Source of the DNA: G963704535 sp963704535
Lineage (GTDB): Bacteria > Chloroflexota > Chloroflexia > Chloroflexales > Roseiflexaceae
Direction: 5' to 3'
Length of the DNA: 64,000 nucleotides
Assembly (NCBI GenBank): GCA_963704535.1
Contig: OY969916.1
Span: 8,060,001 to 8,124,000, forward strand
Positions 13,239 through 22,493 of the stretch are shown here, piece by piece. The notes beneath the pieces are model-generated. The model did not search any database, was not told the origin of the DNA, and saw only the letters and a list, made by a program, of their open reading frames with translations. The position numbers and the translations under genes are program-made. The first letter of the stretch is position 1, and each line of letters begins with the position of its first letter.

Positions 13239-13343
13239 AGAATTGGGAATTGAGAATTGAGAATTGAGAATTCTGGCTTCTCCTCTTTTTGTTCTTTGTT
13301 CCCTTCGACTTCGCTCAGGACAGGCTTTGTTCTTTGTTCTTGA
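13239..13343. repeat. AATTGAG array, LVLSEVEG element and GTTCTTT units at the Thr-module frame break
   Basis: Degenerate AATTGGG/AATTGAG units, then GTTCTTT units on both sides of the CCTTCGACTTCGCTCAGGAC element. The reading frame changes at the low-coordinate edge of this array. Confidence 0.88.
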
Positions 13344-13560
13344 TTGGGGATGACGTAGGCCACCAGCCGCTTATGGCCCGGTTCGTCCTCGCGCGCCACG
13401 ACCAGGCACTCGCGCACGGTCGGATGCTGGCCCAGCGCCGCTTCGATCTCCTCCAACTCGATGCGGAAGCCGCGTACCTTCACCTGGTGATCGATCCGGC
13501 CAAGATATTCGATATCACCGGTGGGAAGATAGCGGCCCAGGTCGCCGGTCCGGTACAGCC

Positions 13561-13631
13561 GGTTGTCAGTTGTCAGTGGTCCGTTGTCCGTTGTCCGTTG
13601 CAACTGACCACTGACAACGGACCACGGACAA
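13561..13631. repeat. GTTGTCA/C heptamer hairpin, A6-A7 loop of Thr module
   Basis: Five or six GTTGTCA/GTTGTCC units followed by CAACTGACCACTGACAAC in inverse orientation, ending in ACGGACAAGG. Confidence 0.88.
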
Positions 13632-14410
13632 GGCACGAAGCGCTGGGCGGTCAGCGCCGGCTGGTGGAGATACCCACGGGCCAGGCCCGCGCCGCCGACG
13701 TGCAGTTCGCCCGGAATGCCGATCGGCACTGGCTGGCCGTGGGCATCCAGCACGTAGAGCTGGAGATCGGGGATCGGGCTGCCGATCACACTCCCGGAGC
13801 ACGCATCCAGATCGGCCAGCGTGATCGATCGGTAGGTGACATGGACGGTCGTTTCGGTGATCCCATACATATTGATCAGCCGCGGAGTCTGGTCGCCGTG
13901 CCGCTCGAACCAGGGCCGCAGGCTGCCCAGTTCGAGCGCCTCGCCGCCGAAGATCACGTAGCGCAGCGCCAGCTCGCCGGGCTGCCCCAGGCGCTCTTCG
14001 ACATGGATGAGCTGGCGAAACGCCGAGGGGATCTGGTTAAGCACCGTGACCTGCTGGGCCACTAGTAGATCGTAGAGCGCCTCCGGCGAGCGGCTGACCC
14101 AGTAGGGCACCACGATCAGCTTACCGCCGTAGATCAACGCGCCCCAGAGTTCCCAAACCGTGAAATCGAAGGCGTATGAATGGAACAGCGTCCAGACGTC
14201 ATCCTGGTTGAAGTGAAACCAGTCCTGCGTGGCCTGGAAGAGGCGAACGACGTTATAGTGGGTCACGACCGCCCCTTTGGGCTGCCCGGTGGAGCCCGAG
14301 GTGTAGATCACATAGGCAGGCGTATCGGGCGTCGCGCCGCTGTCCGGGTTGGTGGCCGGCTGCCGGGCGATGGTGGGCCAGTCGGCGATCAGATCGACCA
14401 TCGCCGGTCC

Positions 14411-14517
14411 TGACAAGGTGAGGGGGTGAGGGGGTGAAGGGGTGAAGGGGTGAAGGGGTGAAGGGGTGAAAACGCCTGTCGTCACCTTGTCACCTTGTCG
14501 CCTTGTCACCTTGTCAT
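14411..14517. repeat. Octamer inverted repeat, A2-A3 loop of Thr module
   Basis: GACAAGGTGAGGGGGTG leads into repeated GAAGGGGT units; after a spacer come four CACCTTGT-type units, complementary to the first GACAAGGTG. The array codes TPSPLHPFTPSPPHP and RRQGDKV. The unit here is 8 bp, not 7. Confidence 0.85.
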
Positions 14518-15594
14518 CGGGAGCGGTCGTCGCGGTGAGCAGCACGGCTACGCGCGAGTCCTCCAGCATGAAGGCCAGGCGCTCGGGCGGGTAGGCCGGG
14601 TCGAGCGGCACGTAGGCGCCGCCGGCCTTGAGGATGCCCAACAAGCCCACCACCATCTCCAGCGAGCGCTCGACGCAGATGCCGACCAGCGACTCAGGGC
14701 CAACTCCCAGCGATCGGAGATGGTGGGCCACCTGATTGGCCCGTTGGTTCAACTCGCGATAGGTAAGCTGCGCCTGGCCCGCCGGCCGGTCCAGATCGGG
14801 AAAGACCACCGCGACGGCATTGGGCGTGCGTTCTACCTGTGCTTCAAAACGCTGGTGGATGCAGCGGTCGGGGGCGAACGCCGGGCGCGGCGGGTTCCAC
14901 TCCTCCAAGAGCTGATGGCGCTCACCCTCGGTCAGCATCGGCAGATCGGCGAGGCGGCCGGTAGGATCGGCAGCCATGCTCACTAGCAGAGTCTGAAAAT
15001 GACCTACCATCCGGTCGATGGTTGCCGGGTCGAAGCGCCGCCGATCGGAGATCAGCTTCAATACCAAGCCCGGCAAGACGGCGACGGTGAGCGGATAGTT
15101 GCTCTGGTCGATCGATCGGATGCCCTGGATCTCCAGGCGGCTTTCCTTTTCGCCCCCGGCCAGCCCATCCATGGGGTAATTCTCGAAGGCGACGATGCTC
15201 TCGAACAGCGGCTGCCCGCGCGGCAGTTCGCTCCAGCCCTGGATCTGCACCAGCGGTGTGTACTGATATTCCAGCAGTGCGAGCTGTTGATCTTGCAGGC
15301 GTTTCAGCCACGGCAGCAGCCGCTCTTCAGGATCGATCCGGGCGCGCACTGGTAGAGTATTGATAAACAGCCCGATCATCAATTCGACGCCCGGCAAGGT
15401 CGCAGGACGGCCGGAGACGATCGCGCCAAAGGCGATATCCGGCTCGCCGCTGTAGCGACTGAGCAGCAGCGCCCAGGCCGCCTGGATGAAGATGTTCAGC
15501 GTCAGGCCATGCTGGCGTGCCAGCGATTGCAGCGCGGCGGCCGCTTCGGGCGGAAGCTGGCTCTGCCGCTCGTAGTAGAGCATTCCTGTATCAT

Positions 15595-15838
15595 TTGGAA
15601 TGAGGGTGGGCTTTTCTGCGGGGGCTTCCCCCACAGCCCCTTTTTCAACCCCGGCAGGAACGTGGGTGGGCTTTTCAGTGGGGGCTTCCCCCACAGCCCC
15701 TTTTTCAACCCCGGCAGGAATGAGGGTGGGCTTTTCAGTGGGGGCTTCCCCCACAGCCCCTTTTTCAACCCCGGCAGGAACGTGGGTGGGCTTTTCAGTG
15801 GGGGCTTCCCCCACATCCCCTTTTTCAACTCCGCGCTG
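15595..15838. repeat. Four 60-bp coding repeats between C-domain lobes
   Basis: Copies begin about 15601, 15661, 15721 and 15781. Copies 1/3 begin TGAGGG and 2/4 begin CGTGGG, so a 120-bp pair has been duplicated. Each codes 20 residues of the VEKGAVGEAPTEKPT type and contains the palindrome GTGGGGGAAGCCCCCAC. Confidence 0.92.
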
Positions 15839-16485
15839 CGCCCGATCGACAACCAGCGGTGTCGGCGCGCTAAAGCCCTTCAGCGATTGGCGCCAGAACG
15901 CCTCGGCTTTGGCCAGATCCTGCCGGCGCAGCCAGGCGATATAGTCGGAGTATGGGCGCACAGGCTGCGAGCGGATCGTGTGGCCCCGGCAGAAGGCCGT
16001 GTAGAACTCCATGACCTCTTTGAACAGCATCGGCTGGCACCAGCCATCCAGCAGGAGGTGATGCGCGGTCCAGATACATTGATATGAATCCTCGGCGAGA
16101 CGAATGATCGCCAGTCGCATGAGCGGCGCCTGCTCAAGCTCGAAGCCCCGCCGGCGATCGGCGTCGATATAGGCCGCGATCCGGTCGCGCTGTTCACCCG
16201 GCGCGAGGCCGCTCCAATCGTATTCATCGAACGGCAGCTCGACCGAACGATAGACGACCTGGTGCGGCTTATCCATTTCCTGCCAATAAAACGCCGTTCG
16301 CAAGATCGCATGGCGCGTGATCGCCTGCTGCCAGGCGCGCTTAAACGCCGCTCTGTCCAGTTGACCCTGGAGCGTACAGCTCAATTGGATGATGTACATT
16401 CCGCTATGCGGAGCGTAGAGCGTATGGAAGAGCATGCCCTCCTGCATGGGCGAGAGGGTATAGAGATCCTCGATATTTGCAGCCG

Positions 16486-19400
16486 TCATTGCATGACCTC
16501 CCGCTTACTGATTCGGGCGATGAATTTGTCGAGCATCTCTTGTTTCAGCTCGGCCTGTGGAAAGTCGGATGGGGTGTAGCTGGGCGCTTCGGCAGCCGTG
16601 CAGCCCGCGATCAGCATACGCAGCGCTTCGAGGCATGCATCGGCGAGCCGCGCGATTGTGGCATGCTGGTGCCGCTGCGTGCTGTAGGTCCAGTCCAGCC
16701 GGAGCCGTCGATCGAGGATAGAGCCGCTGACTTCCAACAAATAGCGCGAGCCGCCGCGCGGGCGCTGGGCCGGCTCATGAGATGGGCTGGTGTGGCCTAT
16801 CAGGGGCATCGACCCCGACTGCTGATCGAGCTGTCCCTGGTAGCTGAACAGCAACTCGGCCTGCGGCTGCGCGCGTAGTGCCGTATCATCGCGCAGGTAG
16901 CGCAGGAGCCCATAGCCGATGCCCTGCTGGGGGATGCGGTGTAGCTGCTCCTTGACCGTCTTGAGCGTCGCCTCCGTTCCATGGGTATCGCTCAGATCCA
17001 GGAGGAGCGGGGCGATCGTCCGAAACCAACCGACGGTGCGCGAGAGGTCCACGCCATCGAGGGGCGTCTCGCGCCCGTTCAACTCCAGATCGAGCAGCAA
17101 GACCGGCGAGTCGGTCCAGGTCGCCAGCGACTGCGCCAGTGCCGTCAGCAGCACCGCATCGATCTGCGCCCGGTACGCCTGCGGCACCTCCTGCACCAAT
17201 GCGTGCGTCTCCTCGGCGCTGAGTACGATCGAGAGTGTCTGCACCAACTCTTCCATAGCCGCGTCGGCGGTAGAGTCCACCGGCAAACGCGCGATGGTGT
17301 GCTGTGCCGGCGCCAGCCAGTAGGCCCGCTCGTGCTCTAGCGCCGCCGTCTGGGCATAGGCCGGCAGCCGTTCGGCCCACTGCTTGAACGAGGTCGTCTT
17401 GGACGGCAGCGTGACCGCCACACCCTGGGCGAGCTGTTCATAGACAGTTTGAAGATCCTCGATCAGGATGGGCCAGGACACAGGATCGATCGCCAGTTGG
17501 TGGCTCACGATCGCCAATTGTCCTGCCCGCGCGGGACCGTAGTCCACCACCGCGATCCGAATCAGTGGCCGATGCTCCAGGTCCAGGCTGCTGTGCAACT
17601 GTTCTAGGGCCAGTGCCAATGCGGCATCCTGCGCTGCTGCGTCCAGTCCGGCTAAATTCACGCGCGCGATCGGCAATTTATTCCGGCCGGCGTTGGTCTG
17701 CTGCCAGCCGCCCTCCGTGCGCACAAAGCGCAGGCGCAGCGCGTCGTGGTGATCGAGCAGGTGCTGGACGGCCTGCTCCAGGCGCGGCAGCTCAAGCGGC
17801 CGGCGCAGCTCCAGCAGGCGGGTCTGGCTGTAGAGCTGCGGCTCCGGCGGCGCCTGCTCGAAGAACCAGTGTTGGATGGGTGTGAGCGGCACTGGCCCTT
17901 CCACCAGCCCCTGCTCGGCGATGCCGGCCGACGCCGGGCTGATCACCCCGGCCAGCTCGGCGATCGTCGGGTAGAGGAAGAGCTGCTTGGGAATAATCTG
18001 AATACCAGCCCGGCTGGCTCTGGCGATCACCTGAATGCTGCGAATCGAATCGCCGCCCAGGTCAAAGAAACGGTCGTTGACGCTGATTCGCTCGCGCTTG
18101 AGCACATCGGCCCAGATCTGCGCCAGCAGTTGCTCCACCGGCGTGCGCGGCGCCACGAAGACCTTTTCCTGCGCGGGGCTCTCGGCGGCAGGCGACGGCA
18201 GCGCGCGGCGGTCGAGCTTTCCATTCGGCGTCAGCGGCAGCGCATCGAGCATCACGAACGCCGAGGGCACCATGTGGCCCGGCAGCTTCTCGCCCAGGAA
18301 ACTCTTGAGCACCAGCGGGTCGGGCGCGGGGCTGGCGGCTGGGGCGCGCGCATCGAGTTCCTGTAGCTGTTTGAGATACTTCAGCCCTTCCAGCACGGAA
18401 TCAACATCGATGCCGAAGTCGATCAGGCCGGCGATCTCGCCAACGCCGATGCTCCGCAGTCGCTCGACCATCTCCAGGCAGCTCTGCGGCGTCCCAATCA
18501 GCGATCCAGTGCGCGAGTACCGCTCGAATGCGAAGGCCGCCAGTTCGTCGCGCGCGGCCTGGTTATGCTCGTCGATCTGGATGTTCATACTCTTGGCGAA
18601 GGAGGCGATCAGTCCCACATGCGACTGGATATAGCGGGTGAACGGCCCGCGCGCCTGCTCGATCACCGCGTCGTAATCCTCGCCGACGAACGCATGCATC
18701 ATGATCGTCACGAGCCCCTTGTGTGGGTCGTGGCCATGCCGCGCCAGCGCCTCGCGGTAGAGCGCGATCTTGGGCGCCAGCTCCTCGACCGTTTGGCCCA
18801 GCAGGGCGGTCAGCACATTGACGCCCAGCTCGCCGGCTTTCTTGAACATGGCCGGGTCGCCAGTGCAGGTCAGCCAGACCGGCAATTCGGCCTGGATCGG
18901 CCGGGGAAAGACTTTGACCTCGGTCGGGTTGCCGACCCCATCGCGCACCTGGAGCGCCTCGCCACGCCAAAGCGCCTGCACATCCCGAATGCCCTGGAAC
19001 ATCACATCGCGTTTGTTGGCGAAATGCTCCGGGTAAAACGCAAAATCATTGGGCACCCAGCCGGAGGTAAAGGAGATCCCAGCTCGGCCCTTCGAGAGGT
19101 TATCGACGATCGCCCATTCCTCGGCCACACGCAGCGGGTGCTGAAGCGGCATCACGACACTGCCGGCCCGCAGGTGAATCTGCTGCGTGAGCACCGCCAG
19201 CGCGGCGCTCAGAACCGAGGGGTTGGGATAGATGCCGGCGACCTCGTGAAAATGGCGTTCAGGTGTCCAGACCGCCGTAAATCCATGCTGATCGGCAAAC
19301 TTCGCGCCCTCCAGGTATAGGCGATATGTCTCTTCGCCGGGCTTCGGTTCATCGGCGGCGAAGTAGAACAGGCTCAGCGGCATCGGCGCTCGCTCGGTGG

Positions 19401-22400
19401 GCGCGGGCGCCTGGGCCGGGACGACATAGGCCACCAGACGGTCGCTACTCGCGCCATCGTTGCCCTTCCCTTCGTCAGGATTCCGCGCGACGACCGCGCT
19501 CTGCTGGACCAGCGGGTGCCGGTTCAACACCGCTTCGATCTCGCCCGGCTCGATCCGCAAGCCGTGCAGGTTGATCTGCTGGTCGATCCGCCCCAGATAC
19601 TCGATCTCTCCGCTGGGCAGGTAACGGCCCAGGTCGCCAGTCCGGTACAGCCGGTTGGAGATTGGAGATTGGAGATTGGAGATAGTCGCATCTGCGTCCT
19701 TTAATCTCCAATCTCCAATCTCTAATTCCCCAAAAGGGTTGGGAACAAACCGCTCGGCGGTCAAATCAGGCCGATTCCAATATCCTCGCGCCAGGCCGGC
19801 GCCGCCGACCAGGATCTCGCCAGGGACGCCGATCGGCGCCTCGGACAAATGCCGATCCAGCACATACGCCTGGATGTTGGCGATCGGGCGCCCGATCGGG
19901 ACGCTGGAGGACGATGTCAGGTGCCGGGTATCGCAGCACAGGACATCGGCCGCGACTTCGGACGAGCCGTAGAGGTTGATCAGAATTGCCTGGGGCATAG
20001 CGTCGTAAAAGCGCTGTGTCAGCTCCATGTCCAGGGCCTCGCCGCTGCTCACCCAGTGGCGCAACCTGGGCAGGCGGGCGTGCAGATCGCTGTAGGTATC
20101 CAGCAGGACGCGCAGCAGTGAGGGCACCAGGACGATGCGGGTGACGCCGGCCTCCGCCAGGCTTTGAACGAAGCGCTCAAGATCGGTAGAGGCTTGCTCG
20201 GGGATGATGACCATCGGAACGCCCTGGAGCAATGCTCCGAACGTCTCCCAGACCGAATCCACGAAGCTCAAGGCGGTTTTCTGGCAGCAGACCTCGTCCG
20301 GCGCGAACGGGTAGGCTTGCCACATCCAGTGGAAGCGGTTGACGGCGCCACGGTGGAGGCCGACAACACCTTTGGGTGTCCCAGTCGATCCCGATGTATA
20401 GATCACATAGGCTGGGCTGTCGGGGGTCGTTATACTGTCCAGGTTGGTCTGCGGCTGCTGGGCGATCAGGTCCCAGTCGGCATCCAGGTTGATTACGGTC
20501 CGTCGTCCGTCGTCCGCTAAGGGCGTAGCTCTTACGTGGTCCGCTGTGGGCGTATGCGCCGGTAGGGGCGTGGTACTGTAGTCTCTTACGTGGTCCGCTG
20601 TGGGCGTATGCAATACGCCCTTACGTTCGGTGGTGCTTTGTTCTTGGTTCTTTGTTCTTTGTTCTTGGGTAGTGAGCAGCACCGAAGCCTGCGAGTCCTC
20701 CAGCATGAAGCGCAGCCGATCGACCGGGTAGGTCGGGGAGAGCGGGACATAGGCGCCGCCGGCCTTGAGGACTCCCAGCAGCCCGACCACCAGCTCCACT
20801 GAGCGCTCCATGCACACGCCGACCGGCACCTCCGGCCCTACGCCCAGCTTCCGCAAGTAGTGAGCAAGCTGGTTTGCACGCTCGTTCAACTCGGCGTAGG
20901 TCACATTTGAGAATTGAGAATTGAGAAAACTGTTGCGTGTTGCGTGTTGCGTGTTGCGTGTTGCGTCTCCGTCGGTTCTTGGTTCTTGGTTCTTTGTTCT
21001 TTGTTCTGGTTCTCGGCGGTCGAAGATCAGCGCGACGGCATTGGGCGTACGGGCGGCCTGCGCCTCGAAGATCTGGTGGATACACTGATCGTCCGGGTAG
21101 GGCGCCGCCGTGGCATTCCACTCGACCAGCAACCGCTGGCGTTCCGTTTCGGGCAGCAGCCGCAGCGCCGAGAGCTGCTTGTCGGGGTGCGCGGCCATGT
21201 CTTCCAGCAGCGTGCGCACCTGCTCCAGCATGCGGGCGATCGTCTCCCGATCAAAGCGCAGGGTATCGTACCAGAGTTCCAGTTGGAGCTGCGCGCCCGG
21301 CAGCGCCACCAGGCCGAGCGGGTAGTTGGTCTTCTCGAAGCGCCGCAGATCGCGGGCACTCAGGCCGCCGGTCTCGCCCCGGCTGAGATCGCGCGGGTAG
21401 TTCTCGAACGCCAGAATGGTCTCGAAGAGCGGGAGGGTCTGTGGAAGGCCGCTCCACCCGTGGATCTTCATCAGCGGGCTATATTCATACTGGCGCATCT
21501 CGACCTGGAGGGCTTGAAGCTGCTTCAGCCAGGGCAGCAAGAGCGCCGCTGGAGCAACCTGGACCCGCAGCGGCAGGGTGTTCAGGAACAACCCCACCAT
21601 CGATTCAACACCCTGGAGACCGGCCGGGCGGCCGGAGGAGATCACGCCGAAGACGACATCCTGCTCGCCGCTGTAGCGGTTGAGCAGCAGCGCCCAAGCG
21701 CCCTGGACAAAGGTGTTGGTGGTGAGATGATGCTGGCGGGCCAGCGTTTGCAGCGCAGCCGTCGCGCCGGCCGAAAGCTGGATGTGTAGCCGCGTATAGC
21801 CCTCATCGGCGCTGTCCGGGCTGGCAGCAGCGCGATCGACCACCAACGGCGTCGGCCCGGTAACGCCTTTGAGCGTCTGGCGCCAGAACGCTTCGGCCTG
21901 CGCCATGTCCTGCTGCTGGAGCCAGAGGATATAATCGCGGTACGGGCGTGGCCGTTCCAGCTCGATATCCGCGCCCCGGCAAAACGCCTCATAGAACGCA
22001 AAGACCTCCTGGAAAAGCACCTGCGAGCACCAGCCATCCATCAGCATATGGTGGAAGCTCATGGTGAACTGGTAGGTCGTCTTGGTCATGCGGATCAGGG
22101 TGAGTTGCAGGAGCGGCGCTTCGGATAGGACAAATCCGCGTTCGCGATCGGCCTTGAGAAACGCCTCCAGGCGTTCATCAGAATCACTCTCGCCCCCGCG
22201 CCAGTCGTACTCCTCCCATGGGAACTTGACCCGCCGATAGACGACCTGAAACGGCGTATCGCGGCGCTCCCAAATAAAGGCGGTGCGCAGAACCGGGTGC
22301 CGGTCGATCACGCGCTGCCAGACCTGCTTGAAGGCCGGGACGTTCAGGCCGGCGTCAAGCGAGTAACTGAACTGCTCGAAGTACATACCGGAAGAAGGGG

Positions 22401-22485
22401 CAAATAGCGTATGGAAGAGCATACCCTCCTGCATCGGCGAAAGAGGATACATATCTTCGATTAGTGTTTTAGTCCTCTCCATCAT
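16486..22485 (-). CDS. NRPS C-A(beta-Ala)-[luciferase-like monooxygenase]-PCP-E(degenerate)
   Basis: C (DCL-type, FHHMLMDGW near residue 143); A (YTSGSTGTPKG near 697). Its A4 motif reads FVDSVWE instead of FDxxxW, so the pocket is V-D-W-V-V-S-L-A-D. It lacks Asp235, the pattern known from beta-alanine-activating domains. A luciferase-like flavin monooxygenase domain of the natural-product type (about 1030-1380; FYFAADEP, VWTPERHFHEVAG, ISFTSGWVPNDFA) is nested between A8 and A9. A10 lies near 1420 and PCP GGDSIR near 1477. The E domain follows with its active motif changed from HHxxxDG to HQLAIDP (near 1660) and its EGHGRE motif to ELNGRE (near 1803); the second, catalytic His is gone. That fits an achiral beta-Ala substrate. 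Repeat arrays precede A1 and sit at the A2-A3 and A6-A7 loops. It starts 8 bp after the previous stop. Confidence 0.88.
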   Translation of the reverse strand: MMERTKTLIEDMYPLSPMQEGMLFHTLFAPSSGMYFEQFSYSLDAGLNVPAFKQVWQRVIDRHPVLRTAFIWERRDTPFQVVYRRVKFPWEEYDWRGGESDSDERLEAFLKADRERGFVLSEAPLLQLTLIRMTKTTYQFTMSFHHMLMDGWCSQVLFQEVFAFYEAFCRGADIELERPRPYRDYILWLQQQDMAQAEAFWRQTLKGVTGPTPLVVDRAAASPDSADEGYTRLHIQLSAGATAALQTLARQHHLTTNTFVQGAWALLLNRYSGEQDVVFGVISSGRPAGLQGVESMVGLFLNTLPLRVQVAPAALLLPWLKQLQALQVEMRQYEYSPLMKIHGWSGLPQTLPLFETILAFENYPRDLSRGETGGLSARDLRRFEKTNYPLGLVALPGAQLQLELWYDTLRFDRETIARMLEQVRTLLEDMAAHPDKQLSALRLLPETERQRLLVEWNATAAPYPDDQCIHQIFEAQAARTPNAVALIFDRREPEQRTKNQEPRTDGDATRNTQHATRNSFLNSQFSNVTYAELNERANQLAHYLRKLGVGPEVPVGVCMERSVELVVGLLGVLKAGGAYVPLSPTYPVDRLRFMLEDSQASVLLTTQEQRTKNQEQSTTERKGVLHTPTADHVRDYSTTPLPAHTPTADHVRATPLADDGRRTVINLDADWDLIAQQPQTNLDSITTPDSPAYVIYTSGSTGTPKGVVGLHRGAVNRFHWMWQAYPFAPDEVCCQKTALSFVDSVWETFGALLQGVPMVIIPEQASTDLERFVQSLAEAGVTRIVLVPSLLRVLLDTYSDLHARLPRLRHWVSSGEALDMELTQRFYDAMPQAILINLYGSSEVAADVLCCDTRHLTSSSSVPIGRPIANIQAYVLDRHLSEAPIGVPGEILVGGAGLARGYWNRPDLTAERFVPNPFGELEIGDWRLKDADATISNLQSPISNRLYRTGDLGRYLPSGEIEYLGRIDQQINLHGLRIEPGEIEAVLNRHPLVQQSAVVARNPDEGKGNDGASSDRLVAYVVPAQAPAPTERAPMPLSLFYFAADEPKPGEETYRLYLEGAKFADQHGFTAVWTPERHFHEVAGIYPNPSVLSAALAVLTQQIHLRAGSVVMPLQHPLRVAEEWAIVDNLSKGRAGISFTSGWVPNDFAFYPEHFANKRDVMFQGIRDVQALWRGEALQVRDGVGNPTEVKVFPRPIQAELPVWLTCTGDPAMFKKAGELGVNVLTALLGQTVEELAPKIALYREALARHGHDPHKGLVTIMMHAFVGEDYDAVIEQARGPFTRYIQSHVGLIASFAKSMNIQIDEHNQAARDELAAFAFERYSRTGSLIGTPQSCLEMVERLRSIGVGEIAGLIDFGIDVDSVLEGLKYLKQLQELDARAPAASPAPDPLVLKSFLGEKLPGHMVPSAFVMLDALPLTPNGKLDRRALPSPAAESPAQEKVFVAPRTPVEQLLAQIWADVLKRERISVNDRFFDLGGDSIRSIQVIARASRAGIQIIPKQLFLYPTIAELAGVISPASAGIAEQGLVEGPVPLTPIQHWFFEQAPPEPQLYSQTRLLELRRPLELPRLEQAVQHLLDHHDALRLRFVRTEGGWQQTNAGRNKLPIARVNLAGLDAAAQDAALALALEQLHSSLDLEHRPLIRIAVVDYGPARAGQLAIVSHQLAIDPVSWPILIEDLQTVYEQLAQGVAVTLPSKTTSFKQWAERLPAYAQTAALEHERAYWLAPAQHTIARLPVDSTADAAMEELVQTLSIVLSAEETHALVQEVPQAYRAQIDAVLLTALAQSLATWTDSPVLLLDLELNGRETPLDGVDLSRTVGWFRTIAPLLLDLSDTHGTEATLKTVKEQLHRIPQQGIGYGLLRYLRDDTALRAQPQAELLFSYQGQLDQQSGSMPLIGHTSPSHEPAQRPRGGSRYLLEVSGSILDRRLRLDWTYSTQRHQHATIARLADACLEALRMLIAGCTAAEAPSYTPSDFPQAELKQEMLDKFIARISKREVMQ
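19653..19726. repeat. GGAGATT heptamer hairpin, A6-A7 loop of beta-Ala module
   Basis: Four GGAGATT units, spacer AGTCGCATCTGCG, then three AATCTCC units, coding LEIGDWRL and ISNLQSPISN. Confidence 0.9.
20498..20668. repeat. Compound array with GGGCGTATGCAATACGCCC palindrome, A2-A3 loop of beta-Ala module
   Basis: The palindrome (20602-20620) is preceded by two diverged copies of a TACGTGGTCCGCTGTGGGCG unit and followed by GTTCTTT units. Peptide repeats HTPTADHV result. Confidence 0.87.
20907..21014. repeat. AATTGAG, GTTGCGT and GTTCTTT arrays just before A1 of the beta-Ala module
   Basis: Three heptamer families in succession code RTKNQEP, ATRNTQHATRN and FLNSQFS immediately before VTYAELNERANQ, so this insertion precedes the A1/A2 region instead of using the usual loops. 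Confidence 0.88.
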
Positions 22486-22493
22486 CTTCTCCT

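Noticed and set aside
15595..15838. CRISPR-like direct repeats
   Set aside because: The 60-bp units are contiguous with no variable spacers and lie in frame inside a C domain.
16486..17950. Second condensation domain at the end of the beta-Ala protein
   Set aside because: The TPIQHWFFEQ start, SRTVGWFRT motif and length mark it as an epimerization-type domain, though degenerate.
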